Shown piece after piece: positions 1-8,337 of a stretch of DNA of 64,000 nucleotides. Below the pieces are notes generated by a model that worked only from the letters and a program-made list of their open reading frames with translations, made no database searches and was not told the origin of the DNA. The DNA is from Gemmatimonadaceae bacterium (GTDB lineage Bacteria > Gemmatimonadota > Gemmatimonadetes > Gemmatimonadales > Gemmatimonadaceae). The translations under genes were made by a program, and so were the position numbers. Position 1 is the first letter of the stretch; the number at the start of each line of letters is the position of its first letter. The stretch is from positions 1 to 64,000 of the forward strand of contig JANYHT010000029.1 in the NCBI GenBank assembly GCA_025358925.1, written 5' to 3'.

Positions 1-53
1 TTCGTTGTTCGACGAGGCTTTCACTTTTCGTACTTCAGTGTCGCGAAACACAT

Positions 54-1205
54 ATGCCTGACGTGCCTCAAACGCGCATTACCGATGTAAACGTCGTTGT
101 GGTCGGCGGTGGCACGGCTGGGTTAAGTATTGCGGGTGCGCTAAAGCACGATGGCATTGATTCGATCATCCTCGACGCGCACGCGGATGTCGGCGATGTC
201 TGGCGAAATCGGTACGACCGACTGCACTTGCACACGATGCGCGCGTTCTCCGGGCTTGCCTACTTTCCGATTGCGCGAACGTATCCCAGATATTTGTCAC
301 GTGATCAATTTGTACAGTATTTGCAGGACTATGTGCATCACTTCAATCTCCAAGTCACTACAGAATGCTCAGTGAGCAGCATTCGACCGGACACCGGACA
401 CTGGCTGATAGAATCGAGCCGCGGCACGTGGCGCGCTAATGTTGTGGTTGTCGCCACGGGGCAGTACAGCGTGCCGCTGACGCCCAGCTATGAAGGGCGG
501 AACGAGTATCGCGGTCAACTGCTACACTCCGTGCAATACAAAAGCGGCCAGGCGTTTGCGGGCCAACGCGCGCTCGTGATCGGGTCTGGAAACAGCGGAA
601 CCGAGATTGCGGTGGATCTCGTAGAGCAAGGTGCAGCGTTTGTCGCGAACAGTATCCGAACCCCGCCGCCGGTTGTGCCACGCGAATTTCTTGGCACGCC
701 GGTGCAGCTCTTTGGTATTGCCATGAGTCCACTGCCAGCGCGCATCGCTGATCGACTCGGCGCCTTCATCGCGCGCCGCGCGACCGGTGATCTGACAGAA
801 TTCGGCGTGCGTCCTGCCGTGTGGCAGCCATTTACTTCGCACAAAGTTCCAATCATTGATGTCGGTTGGCTTTCTGCAGTAAAAGCCCGCCGCATTCACT
901 TGCGAGAGGACATTGCGCGGCTCACGTCGTCCGGAGTCGAATATCACAACGGGACGAACGAAGCGTTCGACGTCATTGTGAGCGCGACGGGATTTACGAC
1001 CGGACTGGCCGCGCTCATCGATGCGCCTGGCTTAATCGATGCGCGAGGATACCCGCGTTATCACTCAGGCGTTCCGACCAATCAGCACGGGCTGTATTTG
1101 ATGGGATATACTGAGAGCACACGCGGGCATCTCTTTGAAGCGAATCGCGATTCGAAGCGATTGGCGAAGCATATCAAACAGTCCGTGCCGAACCGGTTAG
1201 GGTAG
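54..1205 (+). CDS. Flavin-containing monooxygenase-like NAD(P)/FAD oxidoreductase
   Basis: A 383-residue cytosolic protein expected to oxygenate a small organic substrate using FAD and NADPH. The N-terminal Rossmann motif GGGTAG (residues 18-23) should bind FAD. A second dinucleotide motif, GSGNSG (about 177-182), should bind NADPH. Between them, YRGQLLHSVQY (about 152-162) resembles the FMO fingerprint FxGxxxHxxxY with Phe replaced by Tyr. ATGQYSVP and a C-terminal SATGF give the two ATG-like motifs of the FMO/YUCCA group. The ATG at 54 directly precedes the Rossmann fold. The gene converges on the PQQ dehydrogenase, overlapping it by 9 bp. Substrate unknown. Confidence 0.85.
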   Translation: MPDVPQTRITDVNVVVVGGGTAGLSIAGALKHDGIDSIILDAHADVGDVWRNRYDRLHLHTMRAFSGLAYFPIARTYPRYLSRDQFVQYLQDYVHHFNLQVTTECSVSSIRPDTGHWLIESSRGTWRANVVVVATGQYSVPLTPSYEGRNEYRGQLLHSVQYKSGQAFAGQRALVIGSGNSGTEIAVDLVEQGAAFVANSIRTPPPVVPREFLGTPVQLFGIAMSPLPARIADRLGAFIARRATGDLTEFGVRPAVWQPFTSHKVPIIDVGWLSAVKARRIHLREDIARLTSSGVEYHNGTNEAFDVIVSATGFTTGLAALIDAPGLIDARGYPRYHSGVPTNQHGLYLMGYTESTRGHLFEANRDSKRLAKHIKQSVPNRLG

Positions 1206-3125
1206 CGCGAGCGCGATCAGTTCGGATGGATGTTGCGTGCGCGGATCGTCGACCCAGAATGCGACGTACTGCTTGCCCGCGTGGCGGAACGTCATCGGTG
1301 AACTGCTCACCGACCCCGGCAGCGTCATGCGCCAAATTTCTTCACCCGTGCGCTTGTTCAGCGCACGCAACACCGGCGCACCACCCCATCCTTCGGCAGT
1401 AAACAATAACGTTTTTGTGGCGACCATCACGGGACGCGCGATGCCGCCGGTGTTTGGAATATTCACACCGCGCAGCGCCGGATTATCTCGGATCGTTGCC
1501 GGCGTATCGCCACTCGGACGCATCCAGAGGTGGTTACCGGTGTGCAAATCAATGGCGGTAATGCGACTGTAAGGCGGCTTAACGAGTGGGAGACCATCAA
1601 CGGTTGGTGCGCTGCCGCGATCAAGGATAAAATCCATGTCAGATCGCTTCGCGTCGTGTACGAGCGAGATCATCGCGGCTTCGGTGTGCGAGCCGACATA
1701 TACGATGCCGTTCTCCGGATCGAATGCACCGTGTTCCCAATTGGCGCCGCCCAGAGACCCAGGAATGATGAGCGTGCCGCGCGTTCCATCGGCCGCCTGC
1801 GAAAGTGAGGCTGGCGTAAATAATTTGCCGAGTCGATATGGTTTTACAAGTTCGAGGGCTTTGGCACGCAGCGAGGGTGTGAAGTCGATGAGGTCGTCGA
1901 CGGAAATGCCTTGTCGATCAAATGCGGCGGGCTTGGTGGGAAACGGTTGTGTTGGAGACGCGTGCTCGCCAGGTGCATCGGATGCGGGTACCGCGCGTTC
2001 AACTATCGGCCAAACGGGCTTTCCAGTGACGCGATTAAGCACGTAGGCGAACGACTGTTTCGTGAGCTGCACCACCATTGGGACGAGCTTGCCGTCTACA
2101 CGAACGTCCGCGAGAATGGGCGCCGTTGTAACATCAAGATCCCAAATGTCGTGATGCACAATTTGATAATGCCACTGACGTTTTCCCGTACGAATATCGA
2201 GACAGACAAGGGTTGACGAAAAAAGGTTATCACCGGGCCGATGGCCGCCGTAGTAGTCGCCGGTGGCTGCTTCGACGGGCAAGTACAGCAGTCCGCGCGT
2301 CGCATCGAGCGACAATGGTGCCCACGCACCCGTGTTGCCCGTGTACGACCACGAGCTGTCTTTCCATGTGTCGTTGCCGAATTCTCCAGCTTGCGGAATG
2401 GTATTGAAGCGCCATCGCACCGTGCCCGTTTTTGCGTCGATGGCCAAAATACGACCAGGCACATTCCGTTTGGATGTTGGACGCAATCCAACTTCCAGCG
2501 CGGGTCCGATCACGATGGTGTTTTCGAATACGAGCGGTGGCGAGCTAGAGCCGATTGCCGCCGTATTTACATCGAGTGGGACGCCGAGCAGTGCTTTGAG
2601 ATCAACGACACCGTTCAAACCGAAGCTGGAGATCGGCTTGCCGGTCGCCGCGTCAAGCGCAACGAGTTGAAAGCCAGGCGTGACATAAAAAATGCGCCGC
2701 GTGTTACCGCTGCCCCACGTTGCTACGCCTCGACCTGAGCCACGTCGCGGCGCCACGGCAGCACGCAGGTGTTCATCGAGTTCGTAGCGCCACACACTTT
2801 TGCCGGTGGCTGGATTGGCACGCACCACAGCGCGATTCGTACCGGTGGTGAAATACAACGCGCCGTCGACCATGAGCGGCGTACTTTCGTTTTTGTATTC
2901 GGGCGGAGCGGAACCGCTGTCGGGACGCCACGTCCACGCGATGCGCAAACTCTTCACATTACTTGCCGTGATGTCGGCGAGCGGAGAATAGCGTGTGCCC
3001 GCGAGGTCACGATGATACGCGGGCCACTCGCCGTCAGCTGCTGCGCTTTGCGCGCGTGCCGACGGCAGTGCAGTGCCGATAAGCACAGCGACACACGTTG
3101 TGGTGCGAAACAATACGGACGTCAT
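1197..3125 (-). CDS. Secreted PQQ-dependent dehydrogenase (quinoprotein glucose/alcohol dehydrogenase type)
   Basis: A 642-residue periplasmic quinoprotein that should oxidise a sugar or alcohol and pass electrons to the respiratory chain. The chosen ATG (3125) gives a clean signal peptide (TSVLFRTTTCVAVLIGTALP, then ARAQ). The next residues, WPAYHRDLAGTRYSPL, are the typical start of the eight-bladed PQQ propeller. Blades carry repeated ALDAATGK, AIDAKTGTVRW and ALNKRTGEEIW tryptophan-docking type segments. A longer in-frame extension upstream is rejected because it overlaps the previous gene and lacks a signal peptide. The ATG overlaps the upstream DUF1697 stop as ATGA, so the pair is probably translationally coupled. 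No cytochrome c CxxCH is present, so an external electron acceptor is needed. Confidence 0.85.
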   Translation of the reverse strand: MTSVLFRTTTCVAVLIGTALPSARAQSAAADGEWPAYHRDLAGTRYSPLADITASNVKSLRIAWTWRPDSGSAPPEYKNESTPLMVDGALYFTTGTNRAVVRANPATGKSVWRYELDEHLRAAVAPRRGSGRGVATWGSGNTRRIFYVTPGFQLVALDAATGKPISSFGLNGVVDLKALLGVPLDVNTAAIGSSSPPLVFENTIVIGPALEVGLRPTSKRNVPGRILAIDAKTGTVRWRFNTIPQAGEFGNDTWKDSSWSYTGNTGAWAPLSLDATRGLLYLPVEAATGDYYGGHRPGDNLFSSTLVCLDIRTGKRQWHYQIVHHDIWDLDVTTAPILADVRVDGKLVPMVVQLTKQSFAYVLNRVTGKPVWPIVERAVPASDAPGEHASPTQPFPTKPAAFDRQGISVDDLIDFTPSLRAKALELVKPYRLGKLFTPASLSQAADGTRGTLIIPGSLGGANWEHGAFDPENGIVYVGSHTEAAMISLVHDAKRSDMDFILDRGSAPTVDGLPLVKPPYSRITAIDLHTGNHLWMRPSGDTPATIRDNPALRGVNIPNTGGIARPVMVATKTLLFTAEGWGGAPVLRALNKRTGEEIWRMTLPGSVSSSPMTFRHAGKQYVAFWVDDPRTQHPSELIALALP

Positions 3126-3691
3126 GCATTCTCCGAGCAGAGCAGGGCGAGTTTTCGCACCGTGGTGATGTTGCGCATCGTTGTGGACATCCCCAACGCT
3201 TTCTCCAACCGCGCGCCGGTAATCGTACTGTCGCTCATGCGCGACGCGGTCCACCAGTAAAAGTCGCGATTGTGAAATTCAAATTCGTTCGTGGTGCCAG
3301 CGAGCGCCAGCACTCGTTGTTGCGCTTCGATCGACAACGGGAATTTCAAAAAACCCACGGTCAGTGCGGACGCGCCCGCGACAGGCTCTGCGCCACCAAA
3401 CACTCTACGTGCAGCGGCCGTCATCACTTCGGCGCTCGTGCGGATGAACGTGTCCACCGCATACCCCAAGTGTGCAGCGAGCCGTGTTTCGATCTGCGCT
3501 TCCAGTGCCGCAGAATCTTCAGTGCCACTCGAGAATCGCACATTACCGCTGGCGATAAATGTTTCGACGTTGCTGAAACCGAGTAAGGCAAACTGCTCGC
3601 GCACGTCAGCCATTTTCACATTGTGTCCGCCCACATTGATGGCGCGAAGCAACGCGACGTAGCGCGTTCCATCAAGGCGTTGGCGCGGCAT
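3122..3691 (-). CDS. DUF1697 family protein (intact copy)
   Basis: A 189-residue cytosolic protein of the DUF1697 family, whose function is unknown. The family hallmark near the N-terminus is visible: YVALLRAINVGGHNVKMADV, followed by FIASGNVRFSS. The ATG at 3691 matches the start of the second copy at 7408 (both begin MPRQR), so longer upstream starts are not used. It overlaps the end of the upstream nitrilase by 20 bp and the start of the PQQ dehydrogenase by 4 bp, suggesting one transcript. A truncated paralogue lies at 7100-7408. Confidence 0.8.
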   Translation of the reverse strand: MPRQRLDGTRYVALLRAINVGGHNVKMADVREQFALLGFSNVETFIASGNVRFSSGTEDSAALEAQIETRLAAHLGYAVDTFIRTSAEVMTAAARRVFGGAEPVAGASALTVGFLKFPLSIEAQQRVLALAGTTNEFEFHNRDFYWWTASRMSDSTITGARLEKALGMSTTMRNITTVRKLALLCSENA

Positions 3692-4619
3692 CACGAGTCG
3701 CGGCATCAGTGCGCACGGCAAAGGTGAAGCAATCCGGTCGACTATAGTGACCCGTCACGTCGAGCGTCATGCTTTCAGCGCGAACCATTGCGAGGTCGAG
3801 CTCCGCATGCAAAATGGTTGGTTGCTCGTACACTGGACTGACGACGTATGAACCGTCGGGCGCGATGATGGCGCTGCCACCGCGCAGCACCCACGTCTCC
3901 GCGTCGGGCACGCGCGACTCGTGCGCTTCAAGCTCTGGCGGTAGAGCACGGGCGCGCATTAATGATCCCGCCGCCAACACAAAACACCGCCCCTCGAACG
4001 CATATTGGCGACTCGCAACGTGATGCATTTCATGCACGGTCGGCCACACTGCGATGTGCACGTCTTCGCCGGATTCGTGCAGGGCTTGCCGACTGAGCGG
4101 CATCCAATGTTCCCAACATATCAACCCACCGATGCGCGCATGCGCCGTCTGCACGGCGCGAAGTCCGGCTGTATCACCGTTGCCCCACACCATGCGTTCG
4201 GTGTACGTCGGCACGAGCTTTCGATGATGGTTGCACAACGCGCCGTCAGGACCGAACGTGAGCAGCGCATTGTACAGTGTCCCGCGGCCAGGTCCCGAGT
4301 CAACGCGCTCGCTGATGCCGACCACGAGTGTGATTTGCAATTCTGCGGCGAGTTTACTCAACGCGTGTGTTGTTGGCCCCCCCACAACAACACTTTGTTC
4401 TGCATAACGGGTAAAGACGGACTTCGTGGGCGCGTGATTCCACAGCGCAACATCTCGACATACATCGAGCCAGATCGGATAGCCAGGCAGCCATGTTTCC
4501 GGAAAGACAACAAGCCGTGCGCCATCACGATGTGCTGCTCGAGCCAAGACGCATGTTTGCTCTACGGTTTCAGCGAGCGTTGGCGCGACCTCCGCCTGTA
4601 CAACGGCAACACGCAGCAT
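3672..4619 (-). CDS. Nitrilase (carbon-nitrogen hydrolase family)
   Basis: A 315-residue cytosolic nitrilase that hydrolyses a C-N bond, probably a nitrile to acid and ammonia. The Glu-Lys-Cys triad is visible: E41 in VVFPETWLPGYP, K134 in HHRKLVPT and C168 in GGLICWEHWMPL. The CWEH context is that of true aliphatic/aromatic nitrilases rather than amidases. Length is normal. The ATG at 4619 is preferred over a TTG two codons upstream. The gene sits exactly between a leftover 3' end of an mmcQ gene and DUF1697, which are adjacent without a nitrilase at 7.4 kb. Its last codons run into the DUF1697 5' end, consistent with insertion. Confidence 0.88.
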   Translation of the reverse strand: MLRVAVVQAEVAPTLAETVEQTCVLARAAHRDGARLVVFPETWLPGYPIWLDVCRDVALWNHAPTKSVFTRYAEQSVVVGGPTTHALSKLAAELQITLVVGISERVDSGPGRGTLYNALLTFGPDGALCNHHRKLVPTYTERMVWGNGDTAGLRAVQTAHARIGGLICWEHWMPLSRQALHESGEDVHIAVWPTVHEMHHVASRQYAFEGRCFVLAAGSLMRARALPPELEAHESRVPDAETWVLRGGSAIIAPDGSYVVSPVYEQPTILHAELDLAMVRAESMTLDVTGHYSRPDCFTFAVRTDAATRDAAPTP

Positions 4620-4621
4620 GA

Positions 4622-4697
4622 TCAAGGGGTGAGGAGAGCGGACAATCGTTTGGGCGCCACTTGCCCATACCCATCGCGCAACAGCTCGGCGCTGCAG
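4622..4697 (-). pseudogene. Remnant of the 3' end of an mmcQ/yjbR-like gene
   Basis: About 20 codons ending AELLRDGYGQVAPKRLSALL match the C-terminus of the intact MmcQ protein encoded at 7408-7782 (AELLRDGYGQVAPKRLSLLL). Similarity stops at about 4692-4697. Upstream the reading frame stays open but no longer resembles MmcQ. The remnant abuts the nitrilase start. It is best read as what is left of a duplicated mmcQ-DUF1697 pair. Confidence 0.65.
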
Positions 4698-4699
4698 TT

Positions 4700-5405
4700 A
4701 CATGGGTACACACCAACGCGATGACGTGCGGCGAAAGCACTCGGTCCTTCAAGCAGTGGCGCGAGGCCCGCGGGACTGGCCTTCAACGATACTTCCTGCA
4801 TCACGAGCCAGCCAAGTCTCGGCACTCTCCGTACACTGCGGCCACACAACGGCAGAAGTCTCCGAGAGAAGAGAGGAAGCCAGTTAGGTCTAGCGTAGTC
4901 TTGGACGGGCACCCGTCGAATTCTCTTTTGATGAATGGTTCGCCTTTCGCGCGCTTAGCGTAAACGATCGTCGCGAGTGTCTTCGCGGTCAGAGCGGGCC
5001 CAGTCATTCTGCGCAAGGGCTTTTTCCAGCGCCGGCAACTAGTGAGGTCACAATGGTAGCGTATCGATATTTCGCGAAACCATTGGATGTCGTCGTCATG
5101 TGACCAGGTGATTTGGTCCGGGGGGCGAGTGTGTCCGCCTAGCGCAACTGGTACGCAATCTGCTCGTCGCCAAATTTCTACTTCTTGAGTTATTCGCGTC
5201 CATTCTCCGAGTGGTTCTATCACAGAGAGATTACCGCTCGAAAGTTTAGCTACGACCTGCAGTCTCGCACGGTACGTCGCACTTTGGGCGTACGTCACAT
5301 GAGACGATGATCTGAGGCTAGCTACTGGTTGTTTGTTAGATATATTTAACCTGCGTAATCAATTGCATGTACTTGTTTTCATAGTCCAAAAAACAGGAAA
5401 CTATT
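4700..5405. other. Long region with no convincing gene
   Basis: About 700 bp lie between the mmcQ remnant and the protease remnant. The only sizeable frame is 4801-5298 on the minus strand (165 codons). Its product is Cys/Trp/Arg-rich, without recognisable motif, signal peptide or ribosome binding site. It may be a decayed gene. The stretch 5320-5400 is AT-rich compared with its surroundings and could hold the promoter of the downstream protease remnant, but no clear -35/-10 pair is seen. Confidence 0.35.
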
Positions 5406-6139
5406 ATGCTGCTGTCATTGCTGAATCGCCATCGTCATACTTTTCTCAGTGTGCTAGCGATGTGCGCTATATCTGTTATATCTGGCTGCCGTGACACGCT
5501 CCAACCTACTGTCCCAACCGTTGATCGCCGCGCTACTTTGGTCAAACCTGCGTCGACTACTTCGTAACGTACAACTTGACAATGCATCAAATTCGCTGTG
5601 GAGCCCAAGGTGGCTATAACGCCAATGGAGGCGACAGCGGAGCTCCCATTTTTATCCGTGTCCCGGGCCATCCTCAGATTCAGGGGTCCGAACTCCCGGG
5701 TGCGCCATTCTGGACCGATGAGTTTGTGTCACTGGTCGGCATCCATAGCGCCCGTGCCTTTGGCGAACATTTCTTTTCCAAACTCGGACGCATCAAGAGC
5801 GACTTAGGCGGATCGTGGGTTGTCACCGCCCCCGTTCCGCCGTTACCACCAGCGCCATTGTCGGTGTACATCACCGGCGCGACCGATGTGTTGTCCTCGC
5901 CGTCGTGCCACCTTCCGTATGTCGCAAACGCAACCGGCGGCCTATGGAACACGTATTCGTACAGCTTCACTACAGATGGCACCGTCCTCACGCAGAGTGA
6001 TCGCGAACTCATTCTCGCGTTTCCAACAGCGGGATCGCACAATGTGAATGTGACCGTAACGGACGCGAACGGCGCGACGGCCACACACTTTTTGGAACTT
6101 GTTGCAGCGCCCAGCGGCATGGATTGCAACACGATTTAG
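5406..6139 (+). pseudogene. Trypsin-like secreted serine protease remnant with PKD/Ig-like tail (internal deletion)
   Basis: The ATG at 5406 opens a 53-codon frame encoding a lipoprotein signal peptide with lipobox ISGC, ending at TAA 5565-5567. A second frame, open from 5525, encodes CVDYFVTYNLTMHQIRCGAQ. It continues to GGDSGAPIF, the S1-family catalytic serine motif, then SLVGIHS, a proline linker and a PKD/Ig-like domain. The two frames do not join. The part of an S1 protease that should carry the catalytic His and Asp is missing. An internal deletion with frame mismatch near 5525-5540 explains this. Expression of the downstream part alone would give an inactive protein. Confidence 0.6.
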
Positions 6140-6344
6140 GTGACAGAGCAAATGTCGTATTGGATCCTCGCACCAGCGCGGGACCAGTACGGCAGCCTCT
6201 CTCGAATAGCGGCCCCGTGTCTCCGCACCACGCTCTGATCATCGCACTTAGTGAGACGTCGTCGACACGAAAACACCGCAGACTGCGTCACATTACGAAT
6301 TCATCCTCACCCCAAATACACGACTCCCACGTTTGAGGTGCCTT

Positions 6345-6884
6345 ATGCGACTCCGTCGTTTCAGTGCAGCGTTGGTAATTGTCTTCCTGTTGCCGTCAGT
6401 CGCGTTCGCTCAGCCGAAGCGTGGACGCGACATTACTCTCACGTTAGGACGTCACGACATTCGGGGTTCGAAGGTCGACTATCGTCATGGCCTATTGATT
6501 GATGGACTCGTTACGGGACATGTTCACCCGTCTGCGGCATGGTCGCCGTTGGTCGCGGGTGGCATCGGTATCGTGCGCGGCAACATGCCCGAGTGCGCCG
6601 TTCAACCGGACGGGCGGTGCGCGCCATCGGGCAATTTTTTAGCGCTGAATACATTGGTTGGCGTGGAGAGGTCAGCGGGTCGCATGCTCGCGCGCTTGTT
6701 CGTGGGGCCCGCCCTCCATTCCGGCAATGACGCGACGTCCATTGGTCTTCAGGGCCGGGTGGCGTTGACTGTGCCGTTGGATGAATCGGTAGGCTTGGGC
6801 ATCATGATGCGCGCGACTCGCCTACCGTCACATCATGGTGAAGCGCTGACACTGTGGGCGTTCGGCGGCAGCGTGACGTTCTAA
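6345..6884 (+). CDS. Exported hypothetical protein, probably outer-membrane
   Basis: A 179-residue protein with a good signal peptide (RLRRFSAALVIVFLLPSVAF, cleavage after AFA-Q). The mature part has alternating hydrophobic/polar segments (DITLTLGRH, LVAGGIGIVRG, LFVGPALHS, GLQGRVALTV, LWAFGGSVTF). It ends in Phe, as small outer-membrane beta-barrels often do. The ATG at 6345 is chosen because GAGGTG lies 4-9 bases upstream. A TTG four codons earlier is less likely. No known family was recognised. Confidence 0.6.
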   Translation: MRLRRFSAALVIVFLLPSVAFAQPKRGRDITLTLGRHDIRGSKVDYRHGLLIDGLVTGHVHPSAAWSPLVAGGIGIVRGNMPECAVQPDGRCAPSGNFLALNTLVGVERSAGRMLARLFVGPALHSGNDATSIGLQGRVALTVPLDESVGLGIMMRATRLPSHHGEALTLWAFGGSVTF

Positions 6885-7099
6885 TAATTCGCATTGACGC
6901 GTGCGCCGCCTGATTGCCGCGCGCGTTGTGGACTAGCATTTTCGCAATGTTGCGTGCTGTCGCGCTGCCTCTCGAACGTTGTCAATTACGTCGGTGTGGG
7001 GAACGGCGTGAACAGCACGCGCATCGAGACATGAAACAGCGAGAATATAGTCACCAGATTCGGCGCGCGCAGCCAGAAAATCCTGCTGCGTTTAAACAG
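6885..7099. other. Intergenic scar region without a gene
   Basis: No frame with protein-like character occurs on either strand. The segment lies between a plus-strand exported protein and the truncated end of the second DUF1697 copy. It contains the sequence that replaced the missing DUF1697 3' half, with the breakpoint at about 7155. No terminal repeats or transposase traces are visible. Confidence 0.4.
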
Positions 7100-7408
7100 C
7101 TATGTTGTGAAGATGGCGACGACATCGCCGGGGCAAAAAAGGTTAACAAAGGCACAGCGGATGACCGTATCCACCGCAAAACCCAAGTGTGCAGCGAGGT
7201 GTGTTTCGATTTGCGCTTCAAGCGCCGTGGTATTTTCAGCGCGACTTGAGAATCGTACATTACCGCTGGCAATAAATGTTTTGACGTTGGTAAAACCGAG
7301 CACGGTAAACGGCTCACGCAAGTCAGCCATTTTTACATTGTGTCCACCCACATTGATTGCACCAACAAACGCGACGTAGCGCGTTGGCTCAGGGCGTTGA
7401 CGTGGCAT
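7100..7408 (-). pseudogene. Truncated second copy of DUF1697 gene
   Basis: The first 80-odd codons are clearly homologous to the intact DUF1697 gene at 3122-3691 (both contain AINVGGHNVKMAD and FIASGNVRFSS). Similarity ends abruptly at about 7155, after AVDTVIR. The last roughly 20 codons are unrelated. About half of the usual 190 residues are missing, so the product is probably non-functional. The ATG at 7408 overlaps the mmcQ stop as TGATG, preserving the ancestral coupling. Confidence 0.7.
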
Positions 7409-7782
7409 CACGAGTTGCGCGCTGTGAGGAGAAGGGACAATCGCTTCGGTGCCACTTGCCCATACCCATCGCGCAACAACTCGGCGACGACCGTCCACTC
7501 GGGCGACGCATCAAGCCACACACCGATCCAACCGCTCGGACCCATGTACGGCGGTTTGAAAAACCGTTCTCGCGCGTCGTGAATCATCAACTGTTGATTG
7601 GTCGACGTCGCCTTAATCCACACAGTGGGACGGCCACCACCATGATGCGTCTCGGCACTCGCGTACATCGCGAACATCTTATTGCGCACGCGAAATGTCG
7701 GTGCACTCCACGCCTCAACTTCGTGCGCCTCCGGCAACGCTAAGCACACCTTGCGGAGCCGAAGGAGCGGACGTGGTGTCAT
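7408..7782 (-). CDS. MmcQ/YjbR-like (DUF419) protein
   Basis: A 124-residue cytosolic protein of the MmcQ/YjbR family, small proteins with a CyaY-like fold and proposed DNA binding. Typical features are the start LRKVCLALPEAHEVEAW, FRVRNKMFAMY, the central VWIKAT, the PPYMGPSGWIGVWLD segment, and the C-terminal ELLRDGYGQVAPKRL. It is 3 bp downstream of a membrane-protein gene and overlaps the truncated DUF1697 start. Actual function unknown. Confidence 0.8.
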   Translation of the reverse strand: MTPRPLLRLRKVCLALPEAHEVEAWSAPTFRVRNKMFAMYASAETHHGGGRPTVWIKATSTNQQLMIHDARERFFKPPYMGPSGWIGVWLDASPEWTVVAELLRDGYGQVAPKRLSLLLTARNS

Positions 7783-7785
7783 TGC

Positions 7786-8337
7786 TCAGCGCGCTCCACG
7801 AAATACGCCACTCAGGGCACCCCGAAGTTGCGCCGCGATCAGAAAGACAACAGCGCCGAACACCAGCGCGAACTTGATGGTTGCAGCGATGCCCGCAATG
7901 CGAGTCGAGCTGCTACTCGCGCCCACATCCAACATGCGCAGCAGCGCCAGATTCTCGGTGGCATCCAGCGGAATGCAAGCAAACACTGCGTACGAAAGTT
8001 GTTGACCGACGCGATCAAACCATCCGGCATTGCGTCGCGCCAGCATGCGACAACCGAGTCCCAAGCTGACGGGATACAACGCCAAGAACGCAAAGTCGAG
8101 GTGCAAACTTTCACGCGCCGATGCAAGCGCACCGTTTTCCGTCCACGCGTGCAACATCGCCGCCGCACGCTCGCGCGTGAACGCGAGTTCGAAGCCCACA
8201 ATACCTGCGGGCGTACTCGGCGATTTTAAAAACCCATCAATGTGTCGGAGTTTCACCATGAGAATCAGCGACGCGATCGATGCGACGAGCCATAGGACTA
8301 CCAGTGCTGGCCGTACCGGCGTGCTCGAGACGCTCAA
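7786..8337 (-). CDS. Small integral membrane protein, unknown function
   Basis: A 183-residue protein with several likely membrane segments: PALVVLWLVASIASLILMV near the N-terminus, a middle segment FLALYPVSLGLGC, then LSYAVFACIPL, and the C-terminal FALVFGAVVFLIAAQL. The TTG start at 8337 is chosen because it overlaps the transketolase stop (TTGA), giving translational coupling. Longer starts would lie wholly inside transketolase. No family was recognised. The pairing with transketolase may be accidental. Confidence 0.6.
   Translation of the reverse strand: MSVSSTPVRPALVVLWLVASIASLILMVKLRHIDGFLKSPSTPAGIVGFELAFTRERAAAMLHAWTENGALASARESLHLDFAFLALYPVSLGLGCRMLARRNAGWFDRVGQQLSYAVFACIPLDATENLALLRMLDVGASSSSTRIAGIAATIKFALVFGAVVFLIAAQLRGALSGVFRGAR

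Noticed and set aside
4801-5298. A 165-codon minus-strand frame in the scarred region
   Set aside because: No ribosome binding site, motif or family. It may be decayed DNA; mentioned only in the gap entry.
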